Below are positions 36,730 through 45,587 of a stretch of 64,000 bases of DNA, piece after piece. Source of the DNA: Pseudomonas lactis (GTDB lineage Bacteria; Pseudomonadota; Gammaproteobacteria; Pseudomonadales; Pseudomonadaceae); contig NZ_JYLO01000008.1 of the NCBI RefSeq assembly GCF_001439845.1, positions 310,001 through 374,000 on the forward strand, in the 5' to 3' direction. The notes below the pieces were generated by a model. That model had not been told where the DNA came from. It ran no database searches and worked only from the letters and a program-made list of their open reading frames with translations. Position numbers and translations under genes: made by a program. Numbering within the stretch: position 1 is the first letter of the stretch; the number at the start of each line of letters is the position of its first letter.

Positions 36730-36766
36730 TCCTGCGACTCTCTATTTGCGCAAAAAGCGAGCAAGT

Positions 36767-37555
36767 CTACACCCCTCGACGGGGCAGGACAAAACTCAGC
36801 AGAAACAGGGCGGCCGCCGTAACCACAATCGACGGCCCGGCCGGTGTGTCCTTGAACCAGGACAGCGCCAGGCCACCACACACTGCAAGCATCCCCAGGA
36901 GGCTGGCGCCAATCGCCATCTGCTCCGGAGAGCGAGCGTGACGTTGGGCGGCGGCGGCTGGAATGATCAGCAGCGACGTGATCAACAATACGCCGACAAT
37001 CTTCATCGCGACAGCAATCACCACGGCGATGAGCAACATCAGCGCCATACGCAGGCCTGCGACGGGCAAGCCCTCTACCTTGGCCAGTTCTTCATGCACG
37101 GTGATCGCCAGCAACGGGCGCCACAGGGTCACCAGCAACACCAGCACCGCAGCGCTGCCGCCGAGTATCCAGGCCAGGTCGGTCGGGCTGATTGCCAGCA
37201 GGTCACCAAACAGGTAGGCCATCAGGTCGATGCGCACTTCATGCATGAAGCTCAGCACCACCAGGCCCAGGGACAAAGTACTGGGCGCAAGGATGCCCAG
37301 CAGTGTGTCGGAAGCCAGTGGCTGGCGTTGCTGCAGGGTCACCAGCAGCACCGCTAGCAGCAGGCAGCCGACGGTCACGGCGATGGCCGGGCTTACGTCC
37401 AGCAGAAAGCCCATGGCCACGCCCAGCAAGGCGGCATGGGACAACGTGTCGCCGAAATAGGCCATGCGTCGCCACACCACGAACGAGCCCAATGGGCCCG
37501 CTACCAGTGCCAAAGCCAAGCCTGCCAGCAGGGCGTAGAGCAGAAAATCAGCCAT
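36767..37555 (-). CDS. znuB: Zinc ABC transporter permease
   Basis: This 262-residue metal-type ABC permease has eight or nine membrane helices. Features are GSFVVWRRMAYFGDTLSHAALLGVA and LLIIPAAAAQRHARSP. The ATG overlaps the end of znuC by eight bases. Confidence 0.94.
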   Translation of the reverse strand: MADFLLYALLAGLALALVAGPLGSFVVWRRMAYFGDTLSHAALLGVAMGFLLDVSPAIAVTVGCLLLAVLLVTLQQRQPLASDTLLGILAPSTLSLGLVVLSFMHEVRIDLMAYLFGDLLAISPTDLAWILGGSAAVLVLLVTLWRPLLAITVHEELAKVEGLPVAGLRMALMLLIAVVIAVAMKIVGVLLITSLLIIPAAAAQRHARSPEQMAIGASLLGMLAVCGGLALSWFKDTPAGPSIVVTAAALFLLSFVLPRRGV

Positions 37556-38318
37556 GCTTGCAGCTATCTCCATGAACGTGGGGGGTATCGACGACGGCGC
37601 CATGCAGGTCATGGGCGTGGTCGTGGTGGTGATGATAGATAGCCAGGCTCTGGGCGTTCTTGCCGAACAACTCCACGAACGCCGGGTCGCCACTGACCTG
37701 TTCCGGGTGGCCCGAGCAGCACACGTGGCGGTTGAGGCAGACCACTTGGTCGGTGGTGCTCATGACCAGGTGCAAGTCGTGGGAGACCATCAGCACGCCG
37801 CAACCATGGCGGTCGCGCAGGCGGGTGATCAGGCTGTACAGCTCGGCCTGGCCAGCGACATCGACACCTTGCACGGGCTCATCGAGTACCAGCAACTCGG
37901 GCTCGCGCAGCAAGGCGCGGGCCAGCAGCACGCGCTGCATTTCGCCGCCGGAGATGCTTTGCACCGGGTTGTCGATGACGTGTTCGGCGCCGACTTCCTT
38001 AAGCGCAGCCTGGGCGCGGGCGCGGTCTACGCCAGGCACCAGGCGCAGGAAGCGCAATACGGAGAGCGGCAATGTCGGGTCCACGTGCAGCTTTTGCGGC
38101 ATATAGCCCACGCGCAGCTTGGGCTTGCGCCAAACCGTGCCGCTGTGGGGCTTGAGCAGCCCGAGCACGGCGCGCACCAGGGTGGTCTTGCCAGCGCCGT
38201 TGGGGCCGATCAAAGTGACGATTTGCCCCGGCTCCACGCTCAGTGCGATGTTTTCCAGCACGTTTTGCCCGGCGAACGTGACCCCGACCTGCTCCAGGCG
38301 GATTAACGCATTGCTCAT
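37548..38318 (-). CDS. znuC: Zinc ABC transporter ATPase
   Basis: The 256 residues contain Walker A GPNGAGKTT, signature SISGGEMQRVLLARAL, and Walker B LLVLDEPVQGVD. The C-terminal tail is His-rich (YHHHHDHAHDLH), as in many ZnuC proteins. The start overlaps the zur stop (TGATG), with AGGGGG upstream. Confidence 0.95.
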   Translation of the reverse strand: MSNALIRLEQVGVTFAGQNVLENIALSVEPGQIVTLIGPNGAGKTTLVRAVLGLLKPHSGTVWRKPKLRVGYMPQKLHVDPTLPLSVLRFLRLVPGVDRARAQAALKEVGAEHVIDNPVQSISGGEMQRVLLARALLREPELLVLDEPVQGVDVAGQAELYSLITRLRDRHGCGVLMVSHDLHLVMSTTDQVVCLNRHVCCSGHPEQVSGDPAFVELFGKNAQSLAIYHHHHDHAHDLHGAVVDTPHVHGDSCKHG

Positions 38319-38800
38319 CAAACCCCCTGGCAGCCTGCGCACAGGCCGACCACTTCGACCGTTTGCCCCTCGACCTTGAAGCCGACGTCGGCAGCGCTTT
38401 TGACAATGGCGTCGCTGATGCTTTTTTGCTCAAGCTCGATGGCGGCGTGGCACTCGCGGCAGATCAGGAACTGGCCCTGATGCGCGTGCTCCGGGTGGTT
38501 GCAACCGACAAAGGCGTTGAGCGAGGCGATACGGTGCACCAGGCCATTTTCCAGCAGGAAATCCAGTGCACGGTAAACGGTAGGCGGTGCGGCGCGGCGG
38601 CCGTCCTGCTCGCTGAGGACGCCAAGAATATCGTAAGCGCCCAAAGGCTTATGGCTCTGCCACACCAGCTCCAGCACCCGGCGACGCAAGGCGGTCAGGC
38701 GCAAGCCTTTCTTTGCGCACAGGGTGTCGGCCTCTGACAATGCGGTGTGCACGCAGTGAGAGTGGTCGTGGGGACGGCTGGCAAGCGGTGTTTTAGGCAT
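38318..38800 (-). CDS. zur: Zinc uptake regulator (Fur family)
   Basis: This 160-residue Fur-family repressor has a winged helix (about 29-95, LTALRRRVLELVW, PPTVYRALDFLLENG) followed by metal sites: the structural Cys pairs ICRECH and LCAGC, and HPEHAHQGQ. It leads the zur-znuC-znuB operon and is divergent from znuA, the standard zinc-uptake layout in pseudomonads. Confidence 0.95.
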   Translation of the reverse strand: MPKTPLASRPHDHSHCVHTALSEADTLCAKKGLRLTALRRRVLELVWQSHKPLGAYDILGVLSEQDGRRAAPPTVYRALDFLLENGLVHRIASLNAFVGCNHPEHAHQGQFLICRECHAAIELEQKSISDAIVKSAADVGFKVEGQTVEVVGLCAGCQGV

Positions 38801-38826
38801 GAGCGGCGACAGATATTTGATAGAGA

Positions 38827-38841
38827 CGTTATTATGTTACC
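38827..38841. promoter_or_regulatory. Candidate Zur box between zur and znuA
   Basis: The sequence at 38827-38841 agrees with about 10 of 15 positions of the enteric core TGTTATANTATAACA; the left half (GTTAT) is better than the right. The location fits repression of both units. It is a weak sequence match. Confidence 0.4.
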
Positions 38842-38867
38842 CGTTCCTACGCCATCGAGTGGTCATC

Positions 38868-39788
38868 GTGTCCCGACTTTTTCCCGTTTTTGTCATATTT
38901 GTCACCAGTTTGTTCGTTGCGGGTGCCGCTCAGGCCGAGGTCAAGGTGCTGACGAGCATCAAGCCGTTGCAGCTGATCGCGGCTGCCGTGCAGGACGGCG
39001 TGGCTGTTCCAGAGGTATTGCTGCCGCCGGGGGCGTCGCCACATAACTTCGCTTTGCGCCCATCCGACGTACGGCGCGTGCAGTCGGTCGACCTGCTTTA
39101 CTGGATCGGGCCAGACATGGAGACGTTTTTGCCGCGTGTGCTTAAAGGCCGTACGGCGCCAACGGTGGCCGTGCAGGATCTGCCAGGCATGAAACTGCGC
39201 ATTTTCGGCGAAGATAGCCATTCTCATGCCGACGAAGCCGACGAACATGACCACGATCACCGCCCAGGCAGCGTGGATGCGCACCTGTGGCTGTCGACCG
39301 TCAATGCGCGCGTGATCGCCGCACGGATGGCGGCCGACCTCAGCGCCGCCGACCCGGCCAATGCCGAGCGTTATCAGAGCAATGCCAAAGCCTTCGAAGA
39401 ACGCCTGAACGCGCTGGATGCGCGCCTGAAGCAGCGTTTGGCGGGCGTGGATGGCAAACCTTACTTCGTGTTCCACGAAGCCTTTGATTACTTCGAGGAG
39501 GCGTACGGCTTGAAGCATGCGGGCGTGTTCAGCGTGGCCGCCGAAGTGCAGCCGGGCGCGCAGCACGTAGCGGCGATGCGCGCGCGTTTGCAGGAAGTGG
39601 GCAAGACTTGCGTGTTCAGCGAGCCGCCGTTGCGACCTCGCTTGGCCGAAACCCTGGTAGCCGGGTTGCCGGTGAAGTTGGCGGAGTTGGATGCGTTGGG
39701 TGGCTATACCCCGGCGACGGCCCAGGGTTATGAGCAGGTGCTGGAAAAACTCGGCAATGACCTCGCCGGTTGCCTGGAGTCGCTCTAA
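38868..39788 (+). CDS. znuA: Periplasmic zinc-binding protein of the Znu transporter
   Basis: ZnuA delivers zinc to ZnuB. It has 306 residues from a GTG at 38868, which opens on a signal peptide (SRLFPVFVIFVTSLFVAGAA, then QA). The zinc residues are in ASPHNFALRPSD and VDAHLWLS, and in FHEAFDYFEE; the flexible His-rich loop DSHSHADEADEHDHDH lies near 122-137. An upstream ATG at 38799 would overlap zur and place the signal peptide internally. Confidence 0.93.
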   Translation: MSRLFPVFVIFVTSLFVAGAAQAEVKVLTSIKPLQLIAAAVQDGVAVPEVLLPPGASPHNFALRPSDVRRVQSVDLLYWIGPDMETFLPRVLKGRTAPTVAVQDLPGMKLRIFGEDSHSHADEADEHDHDHRPGSVDAHLWLSTVNARVIAARMAADLSAADPANAERYQSNAKAFEERLNALDARLKQRLAGVDGKPYFVFHEAFDYFEEAYGLKHAGVFSVAAEVQPGAQHVAAMRARLQEVGKTCVFSEPPLRPRLAETLVAGLPVKLAELDALGGYTPATAQGYEQVLEKLGNDLAGCLESL

Positions 39789-39824
39789 CAGGTAACACAA
39801 AACCCTGTGGGAGTGGGCTTGCCC

Positions 39825-39980
39825 CAATGCCAGTCAGTTAAGCGGTCATCGCCTACTGTAGGAGCGAGCTTGCTCGCGAAAAACGTCAACGATAACGCGT
39901 GCTCGCTGAATGAACGCGGCGCCCGTAAGTTTTTCGCGAGAAAGCTCGCTCCTACAAAAAACCTTAACTGACTGGCATTA
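39825..39980. mobile_element. 156-bp inserted repeat element with an internal REPIN
   Basis: The 17-bp ends AATGCCAGTCAGTTAAG (39826-39842) and their exact complement (39963-39979) enclose a TAGGAGCGAGC-class REPIN (about 39857-39956). GGGCTTGCCC flanks it as a direct repeat (39815-39824 and 39981-39990). Because that decamer is nearly palindromic, it could also be part of longer imperfect inverted repeats. Confidence 0.6.
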
Positions 39981-39998
39981 GGGCTTGCCCGCGATAGC

Positions 39999-40431
39999 CA
40001 TAGGTATCTACACAACTTTGTAGGCTGTAGCAGCCGACGGTAACCACGATGCGACGCGAGACGCTCTTGATCTTGATCTGCTTTTGATCTTAGGCGACCC
40101 CCAAATCACTGGCGGATTACGGGCACACCGAGCCTGGGCGAGGTGCCGAGTGGTGGGGCAAGAGCGTTTTGCTTACTTTGGCCTGGGCCGGCATCCCGGC
40201 TTTTGCAAAGTGAGCCGCCGTCAGGGCGGAACCCTAAGTGGCCGTTACCGCAGGAATGGATATGTACACGGTCCAACTGTGTTGACTGTCAAGCCGTCTT
40301 CGCAGGCAAGCCAGCTCCCACAGTTGGATCGCGGTGCGTCAGTTAGATCAGCGTCGGCTGCCAGGCCGTCGCGAGAGCAAGCTCCCTCGCCACAGGTTTA
40401 GCGTCGTACCGAAGTTGTGTAGATACCTATG
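39999..40431. mobile_element. 433-bp MITE-like element with 20-bp terminal inverted repeats
   Basis: The ends CATAGGTATCTACACAACTT (39999-40018) and the exact complement (40412-40431) are perfect 20-bp inverted repeats. CCGCGATAGC occurs directly before (39989-39998) and directly after (40432-40441), as a 10-bp target duplication would. No transposase ORF lies inside; there are REP fragments near 40297-40325 and 40367-40394. Confidence 0.75.
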
Positions 40432-40503
40432 CCGCGATAGCGTTGGCTCAGTCGATACCGCTATCGCAGGCAAGCCAGCTCCCACATTGACCGAGTCGGT
40501 GTT

Positions 40504-41457
40504 TTAAAGTGCGAACGGCAGGTGGACCGTGACCTGCTGACGCTGCGCCAAGCGGTGCTCGAACTCAGCCGGGTCATGAATCAACACATCCTGCCCGGCA
40601 AATGACTCGGCCGCGATCAGCCGCGACAGCCAGAACCGCACGCACGCCACGCGCAGCATGGTCGGCCATAGCTCGGCTTCCTTCGCGGTAAACGCTCGTA
40701 GCCCTGCGTAAGCGCCCAGCAGCGCCCGGGCACGGTGGCCGTCAATCACGCCCTCGGCATCCGAGCACCAGTCATTCAAGGCGATGGCCACGTCGTAGAG
40801 CATCGGCCCCGAACAGGCGTTGTAGAAGTCGATCAGGCCCGTCAGGTGCGTGCCTTCAAACATCGCGTTATCGCGAAACAGATCGGCGTGCACATTCGCC
40901 CGTGGTAGGCCGAGGATGTCGGCCTTGTGGGCGTCGATCTCGGCCAGCGCATCGCGCAACAGGCGTTGCTGGGCCTCGTTAAGGTGCGAAATAAGCTGCG
41001 CGCCCTCGCTGAGCATCCACTCCAGGCCGCGGTCGGTCTTGCGTTCAAGTACCTTTTCGCCTTGGGTGGCCAGGTGCAGGTGGCCGAGCAGTTCGCCAAC
41101 CTGGGCGCAATGCTGCGCATTGGCCTCCTTGATGTGCTTGCCCGCCAGACGTGGTTGCAGCAAGGCCGGTTTGCCCTTGAGTTCGCGCAAAGCGATGCCG
41201 TCGGTGGTGCGCAGGGCGTACGGCACGGGCAGGTCGGCGTCGTGGAGCACGTCGAGCAGTTCGATGAAGAACGGCATTTCTGCCACCGGGCCACGCTCAA
41301 CCAGGGTCAGGACGAACTCGCCCTGCTCCAGGCTGATAAAGAAATTGGTGTTTTCGCTGCCGGCGGCAATCCCCTGGAAATCAAGCAGGCGGCCGAGCCC
41401 ATAAGGGGCGAGAAAGGTTTCCAGCTCGGGCCGAGCCAGGGGGGTGAACACAGACAT
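40504..41457 (-). CDS. thrB: Homoserine kinase, ThrB2 (aminoglycoside-phosphotransferase fold)
   Basis: This enzyme phosphorylates homoserine in threonine synthesis. It is the APH/choline-kinase-type enzyme of pseudomonads, with 317 residues. GSENTNFFI (nucleotide loop) is at about 33-41, and the catalytic loop is LPRANVHADLFRDNAMFEG, followed by LIDFYNACSGP. The neighbour DUF2782 gene lies 56 bases upstream on the same strand. Confidence 0.92.
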   Translation of the reverse strand: MSVFTPLARPELETFLAPYGLGRLLDFQGIAAGSENTNFFISLEQGEFVLTLVERGPVAEMPFFIELLDVLHDADLPVPYALRTTDGIALRELKGKPALLQPRLAGKHIKEANAQHCAQVGELLGHLHLATQGEKVLERKTDRGLEWMLSEGAQLISHLNEAQQRLLRDALAEIDAHKADILGLPRANVHADLFRDNAMFEGTHLTGLIDFYNACSGPMLYDVAIALNDWCSDAEGVIDGHRARALLGAYAGLRAFTAKEAELWPTMLRVACVRFWLSRLIAAESFAGQDVLIHDPAEFEHRLAQRQQVTVHLPFAL

Positions 41458-41513
41458 GGTTAAAACTGCCGTTACGGGCGCTGCGGTGGGCAGCGCCGGT
41501 TAAAATTAAGAAA

Positions 41514-41804
41514 TCATTTCCATTCGAAGATCTTCCATGACGGGATCAGCATATCCGGCTGGTCAGAGCGGATGAAGTTCGCGTCGGTGCCGTCCGCACG
41601 TACCAGAAAGTACGGCGGTGCGCCCTTCGGGGTGACTTTGATTGCGTACAGGAAGCCGTTTTGGCGGTATTCCTGGATGGTTTTGTCGCCTTCCGTGCGA
41701 ATGGTAACTTCCGGGTCTGCCGAAGGGGCATCGTCTGCCGCCATGGCAGCCATCGGAGCGAGTGCAATCAAACCGGTCAACAGCAGGCGATTGAATGTAC
41801 GCAT
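41514..41804 (-). CDS. DUF2782 secreted protein
   Basis: The product has 96 residues: a signal peptide ending AMAA near residue 23, and a mature domain with VTIRTEGDKTIQEYRQNG, YAIKVTPKGAPPYFLV, and a C-terminal WKIFEW. The gene is regularly found between thrB and polA in Pseudomonas. Its function is unknown. It is divergent from polA across 74 bases. Confidence 0.85.
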   Translation of the reverse strand: MRTFNRLLLTGLIALAPMAAMAADDAPSADPEVTIRTEGDKTIQEYRQNGFLYAIKVTPKGAPPYFLVRADGTDANFIRSDQPDMLIPSWKIFEWK

Positions 41805-41878
41805 GATAACCTTGTCCCTTTGTTTTCATTGGTCCGGCTATTCTAGCGCCTGACCCGCCGAAAAGGTTGATCCTGCTC

Positions 41879-44674
41879 ATGAGCCAAGCGCCCCTCGTCC
41901 TGGTGGACGGTTCTTCTTATCTGTACCGCGCCTTCCACGCGCTGCCACCGCTGACCACCTCCAAAGGCCTGCCCACCGGTGCGGTCAAGGGCGTGTTGAA
42001 CATGCTCAAAAGCCTGCGCAAGCAGTACCCGGACAGCCCATTTGCGGTGGTTTTCGACGCCAAGGGTGGGACGTTTCGCGATGAGATGTACGCCGAATAC
42101 AAAGCCAACCGCCCGAGCATGCCCGATGACATGCGCCTGCAGATCGAGCCGCTGCATCAAAGCGTGATCGCTCTTGGCTTCCCGTTGCTGTGCGTCGAGG
42201 GTGTGGAGGCCGATGACGTGATCGGCACCCTGGCCCGCAGCAGCGCGGCCGCCAGCCGCCCGGTGGTGATCTCCACCGGTGACAAGGACATGGCGCAACT
42301 GGTGGACGGCCACATTACCTTGGTCAATACCATGACCGGTAGCTCCATGGACATCGAGGGCGTTAAGGAGAAATTCGGCGTCGCTCCGGAGCAGATCATC
42401 GACTATCTGGCGTTGATGGGAGATTCGTCCGACAACATTCCCGGCGTTCCGGGCATTGGCCCCAAGACCGCCTCCGGCTTGCTGGTGGGGGTCAATGGCG
42501 GCCTCAAAGAGCTTTATGAGCAGTTGGATATTGTGCCGACCCTGCCTATCCGTGGGGCCAAGACCCTGCCGGCAAAGCTGGAAGAGCATAAAGAGATGGC
42601 ATTCCTGTCCTATCAGTTGGCGACGATCAAGATCGATGTGCCGCTGGATGTTGGGTTGGATGATTTACACCTGATCGAACCGGACCGCGAAAAGCTGCTT
42701 GAGCTGTACACATTGCTGGAGTTCAAGAGCTGGTACGACGAGATCCAGCGCGATACCAAGCGTGTCGAGCTGAAGGCGGCCAATGAAGTTACGCCCGTCG
42801 CGGATGTCGCAGTGGAGGCGGTGGTATCGGTGCCCGTAGAGACGGTTTACACCACCATTCTTGACCAGGCCACGTTCGATCTGTGGTTGAAAAAACTCAA
42901 CGACGCCAAGCTGTTTGCCTTCGATACCGAAACCACCGGGATCGACGCCCAGCAGGCGCAATTGGTCGGGGTTTCGTTCGCGGTGCAGCCCCATGAGGCT
43001 GCCTACATTCCGCTGACGCACGCTTACATCGGTGCACCGGAACAACTGGACCGCGACACCGTGCTGTTGACCTTGAAACCGTTGCTGGAAGACCCGACCA
43101 AACTCAAGGTGGGCCAGCATGCCAAGTTCGACATGAATATCCTGGCCAACTGCGCCATTGGTGGCGACCCTGCCCAGGGCATTACCGTGCGCGGCATCGC
43201 CTTCGACACCATGCTCGAATCCTACGTGCTCAACTCCACCGCGACGCGGCACGATATGGACAGCCTGGCGAAGAAGTACCTGGACCACGACACGGTCAGC
43301 TTCCAGGACATCGCCGGCAAAGGCGCCAAGCAACTCACGTTCGACCAGATCGCCCTTGAGCAAGCCGGCCCTTACGCGGCCGAAGATGCTGATGTGACCT
43401 TGCGCCTGCATCAGTACCTTTACGCGCAACTGGCAGCGATCCCGAGCCTGGCCAGTGTGCTGACGGACATCGAGATCCCGCTGGTGCCGGTGCTGGCCCG
43501 CATCGAGCGCCAGGGCGCACTGGTAGACAAGGACCTGCTCGGCATCCAGAGCATCGAGCTGGGTAACAAGATGGTTGAGCTGGAGCGCCAGGCCTACGAG
43601 ATCGCCGGTGAAGAATTCAACCTGGGTTCGCCCAAGCAGCTTGGGGCGATTCTCTACGAAAAGCTTGGCATGCCGGTGCTGAAAAAAACCGGCAAGGGCC
43701 AGGCCTCCACGGCTGAAGAAGTGCTGGCCAAACTGGCCGAAGATGATTTCCCGCTGCCCAAGGTACTCATGCAGTACCGCAGCATGAGCAAGCTCAAAAG
43801 TACCTATACCGACCGCCTGCCGGAACAGATCAACCCACGTACCGGGCGTATTCATACGTCTTACCATCAGGCCGTCGCGGCGACCGGGCGCTTGTCCTCC
43901 AGCGATCCGAACTTGCAGAACATCCCGGTGCGCACCGCCGAGGGGCGGCGCATTCGCCAGGCGTTTGTCGCGCCCAAGGGCTACAAGCTGCTGGCGGCGG
44001 ACTATTCGCAGATCGAGCTGCGGATCATGGCGCATTTGTCCAAGGACGAGGGCTTGATGAACGCCTTCCGCAATGACCTGGACGTACACACGGCCACGGC
44101 GGCCGAAGTGTTCAAGGTCGAGTTGAATGAGGTCACGTCCAACCAGCGCCGCAGCGCCAAGGCGATTAACTTCGGCCTGATTTACGGTATGGGCGCCCAG
44201 AAGCTGGGTAAGGACATCGGCGTCGATACCAAGACCGCCAAGGCTTACATCGATGTGTACTTCGCCCGCTATCCAGGGGTGCGCGAATACATGGAGCGCA
44301 CCCGCGCCCAGGCGGCGGATCAGGGCTATGTCGAAACCTTCTTCGGGCGACGCCTGTACTTGCCGGACATCAACTCCAACAAGCCCCAGGAGCGCGCGGC
44401 GGCCGAACGCACAGCGATCAACGCGCCGATGCAAGGCACGGCGGCGGACATCATCAAAAAAGCCATGGTGCAGGTGGATAACTGGCTGACTGAGTCGGGC
44501 CTGGATGCCAAGGTCATCCTTCAGGTGCACGACGAATTGGTGCTGGAGGTGCGCGAAGACTTGGTCGCGCAGGTCAGCGAGAAGATTCGCGAGCATATGA
44601 GCGCGGCGGCGCAGTTGGACGTGCCTTTGGTGGTGGACGTAGGCGTAGGCGATAACTGGGACGAGGCGCACTGA
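41879..44674 (+). CDS. polA: DNA polymerase I
   Basis: The 931-residue repair and Okazaki-fragment polymerase has three domains: 5'-nuclease (1-about 300: VLVDGSSYLYRAFHAL, STGDKDMAQLV, GDSSDNIPGVPGIG), 3'-5' proofreading exonuclease with its acidic residues (FDTETTGID, KFDMNIL, YAAEDADV), and polymerase (motif A LLAADYSQIELRIM, motif B RRSAKAINFGLIYG, motif C QVHDELVLEV). The proofreading residues look intact. The ATG at 41879 is the family start. An sRNA gene follows. Confidence 0.97.
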   Translation: MSQAPLVLVDGSSYLYRAFHALPPLTTSKGLPTGAVKGVLNMLKSLRKQYPDSPFAVVFDAKGGTFRDEMYAEYKANRPSMPDDMRLQIEPLHQSVIALGFPLLCVEGVEADDVIGTLARSSAAASRPVVISTGDKDMAQLVDGHITLVNTMTGSSMDIEGVKEKFGVAPEQIIDYLALMGDSSDNIPGVPGIGPKTASGLLVGVNGGLKELYEQLDIVPTLPIRGAKTLPAKLEEHKEMAFLSYQLATIKIDVPLDVGLDDLHLIEPDREKLLELYTLLEFKSWYDEIQRDTKRVELKAANEVTPVADVAVEAVVSVPVETVYTTILDQATFDLWLKKLNDAKLFAFDTETTGIDAQQAQLVGVSFAVQPHEAAYIPLTHAYIGAPEQLDRDTVLLTLKPLLEDPTKLKVGQHAKFDMNILANCAIGGDPAQGITVRGIAFDTMLESYVLNSTATRHDMDSLAKKYLDHDTVSFQDIAGKGAKQLTFDQIALEQAGPYAAEDADVTLRLHQYLYAQLAAIPSLASVLTDIEIPLVPVLARIERQGALVDKDLLGIQSIELGNKMVELERQAYEIAGEEFNLGSPKQLGAILYEKLGMPVLKKTGKGQASTAEEVLAKLAEDDFPLPKVLMQYRSMSKLKSTYTDRLPEQINPRTGRIHTSYHQAVAATGRLSSSDPNLQNIPVRTAEGRRIRQAFVAPKGYKLLAADYSQIELRIMAHLSKDEGLMNAFRNDLDVHTATAAEVFKVELNEVTSNQRRSAKAINFGLIYGMGAQKLGKDIGVDTKTAKAYIDVYFARYPGVREYMERTRAQAADQGYVETFFGRRLYLPDINSNKPQERAAAERTAINAPMQGTAADIIKKAMVQVDNWLTESGLDAKVILQVHDELVLEVREDLVAQVSEKIREHMSAAAQLDVPLVVDVGVGDNWDEAH

Positions 44675-44766
44675 TTCTGCGGCTTCGCCATCACCTTGCG
44701 CGGTGGCGAGGCGGTTTAGAGTGCAAACCGCGGTCAGTTATTTCCAATAGTTTTTTGAGCCTGTCG

Positions 44767-44794
44767 GAACTTAACCTGTGAACTGCCACTCAGA
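44767..44794 (+). promoter_or_regulatory. AlgU (sigma-22) promoter of the ErsA-type sRNA
   Basis: GAACTT (44767-44772), a 17-base spacer, and TCAGA (44790-44794). This architecture is the same as at osmC and agrees with the known AlgU dependence of ersA in P. aeruginosa. Confidence 0.8.
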
Positions 44795-44799
44795 GTTAC

Positions 44800-44932
44800 T
44801 GAATGGGTGGTGAAGCCCTTCAATGCTCCTATGTTGTGTTAAGTGTTGGCAGATAATTCCGGACCCCGCCCTAGCGGTCCGGAACTTGAACCCCGAACTT
44901 CCCCTCCCCAAAAGAAGTCCGGGGTTTTTTTT
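44800..44932 (+). ncRNA. ersA: ErsA-type small regulatory RNA (Spot 42 position)
   Basis: The stretch between polA and engB holds an AlgU promoter, a predicted transcript of about 133 bases, a perfect 9-bp hairpin (TTCCGGACC / GGTCCGGAA, 44857-44884 region) and a strong terminator with a C-rich loop (CCCTCCCC) able to pair with Shine-Dalgarno sequences. In P. aeruginosa ErsA lies in this place, is about 132 bases long, and regulates algC, oprD and biofilm. Both ends here are predicted. Confidence 0.85.
44891..44932 (+). terminator. Intrinsic terminator of the ErsA-type sRNA
   Basis: Arms CCCCGAACTTC (44891-44901) and GAAGTCCGGGG (44914-44924) pair with one mismatch and are followed by eight T. 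Confidence 0.9.
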
Positions 44933-44945
44933 GCCCGCAGAAAAG

Positions 44946-45587
44946 TTATTCGGCGATTTCTGCGCCCTTGTCCGCCAATTCCATCCAGCCGGCCAGTACG
45001 GTGTAAGCCTCTTCCAGACCCATGCGCTTGGGGGCGGAGAACAGCTGAATGGTGATGGTGTCGCCCCAACCCTTACGGATTTCGGACTGCACTTTGAGCA
45101 GGGTGTTCTTGGCTGCACCGTAGGTGAGCTTGTCGGCCTTGGTCAGCAAAATGTGCATCGGCATGCCGCTGGCGACAGCCCAGTCGAGCATCAGCAAGTC
45201 GAAGTCGGTCATTGGATGACGTATATCCATCATCAGAATCAAACCCTTCAAACTCTCGCGACCGCCCAGGTAAGCCTCGAGGTGACGCTGCCAGTGCAGC
45301 TTCAGCGGGATAGGTACTTTTGCATAACCGTAGCCCGGCAGGTCGACCAGACGCCGATCATCGTCTAGCTTGAAGAAATTGAGTAGTTGCGTGCGGCCCG
45401 GGGTTTTCGAGGTGCGCGCCAGGCTGGCGTGGGTCAGGGTGTTCAGTGCGCTGGATTTACCGGCGTTGGAACGGCCGGCAAAGGCGACTTCAAAGCCCTC
45501 GTCATCGGGGCATTGGTCCACTTTGGCGGCGCTGAGCATGAAGGTGGACTGTTGGCACAGGCCGAGGATGGGGTTCTTGAGTTGCAT
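44946..45587 (-). CDS. engB: Ribosome-biogenesis GTPase EngB/YihA
   Basis: This essential small GTPase helps assemble the 50S subunit. It has 213 residues, with G1 GRSNAGKSS at about 38-46, G3 DLPGYG, and G4 LTKADKL. I chose the ATG at 45587 because the family begins near QLKNPILGLC; the frame stays open to 45713. It converges on the sRNA gene. Confidence 0.95.
   Translation of the reverse strand: MQLKNPILGLCQQSTFMLSAAKVDQCPDDEGFEVAFAGRSNAGKSSALNTLTHASLARTSKTPGRTQLLNFFKLDDDRRLVDLPGYGYAKVPIPLKLHWQRHLEAYLGGRESLKGLILMMDIRHPMTDFDLLMLDWAVASGMPMHILLTKADKLTYGAAKNTLLKVQSEIRKGWGDTITIQLFSAPKRMGLEEAYTVLAGWMELADKGAEIAE

Larger units (their letters stand above)
39805..40486. repeat. Interrupted REPIN carrying two inserted elements
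   Basis: Removing 39825-39990 and 39999-40441 (each insert with one copy of its flanking 10-bp repeat), and restoring the shared bases, gives a full REPIN: left arm from CTGTGGGAGTGGGCTTGCCC through GCGATAGC, right arm GCTATCGCAGGCAAGCC to CCCACA at 40486. No gene is seen in this 715-base gap between znuA and thrB. Confidence 0.75.
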
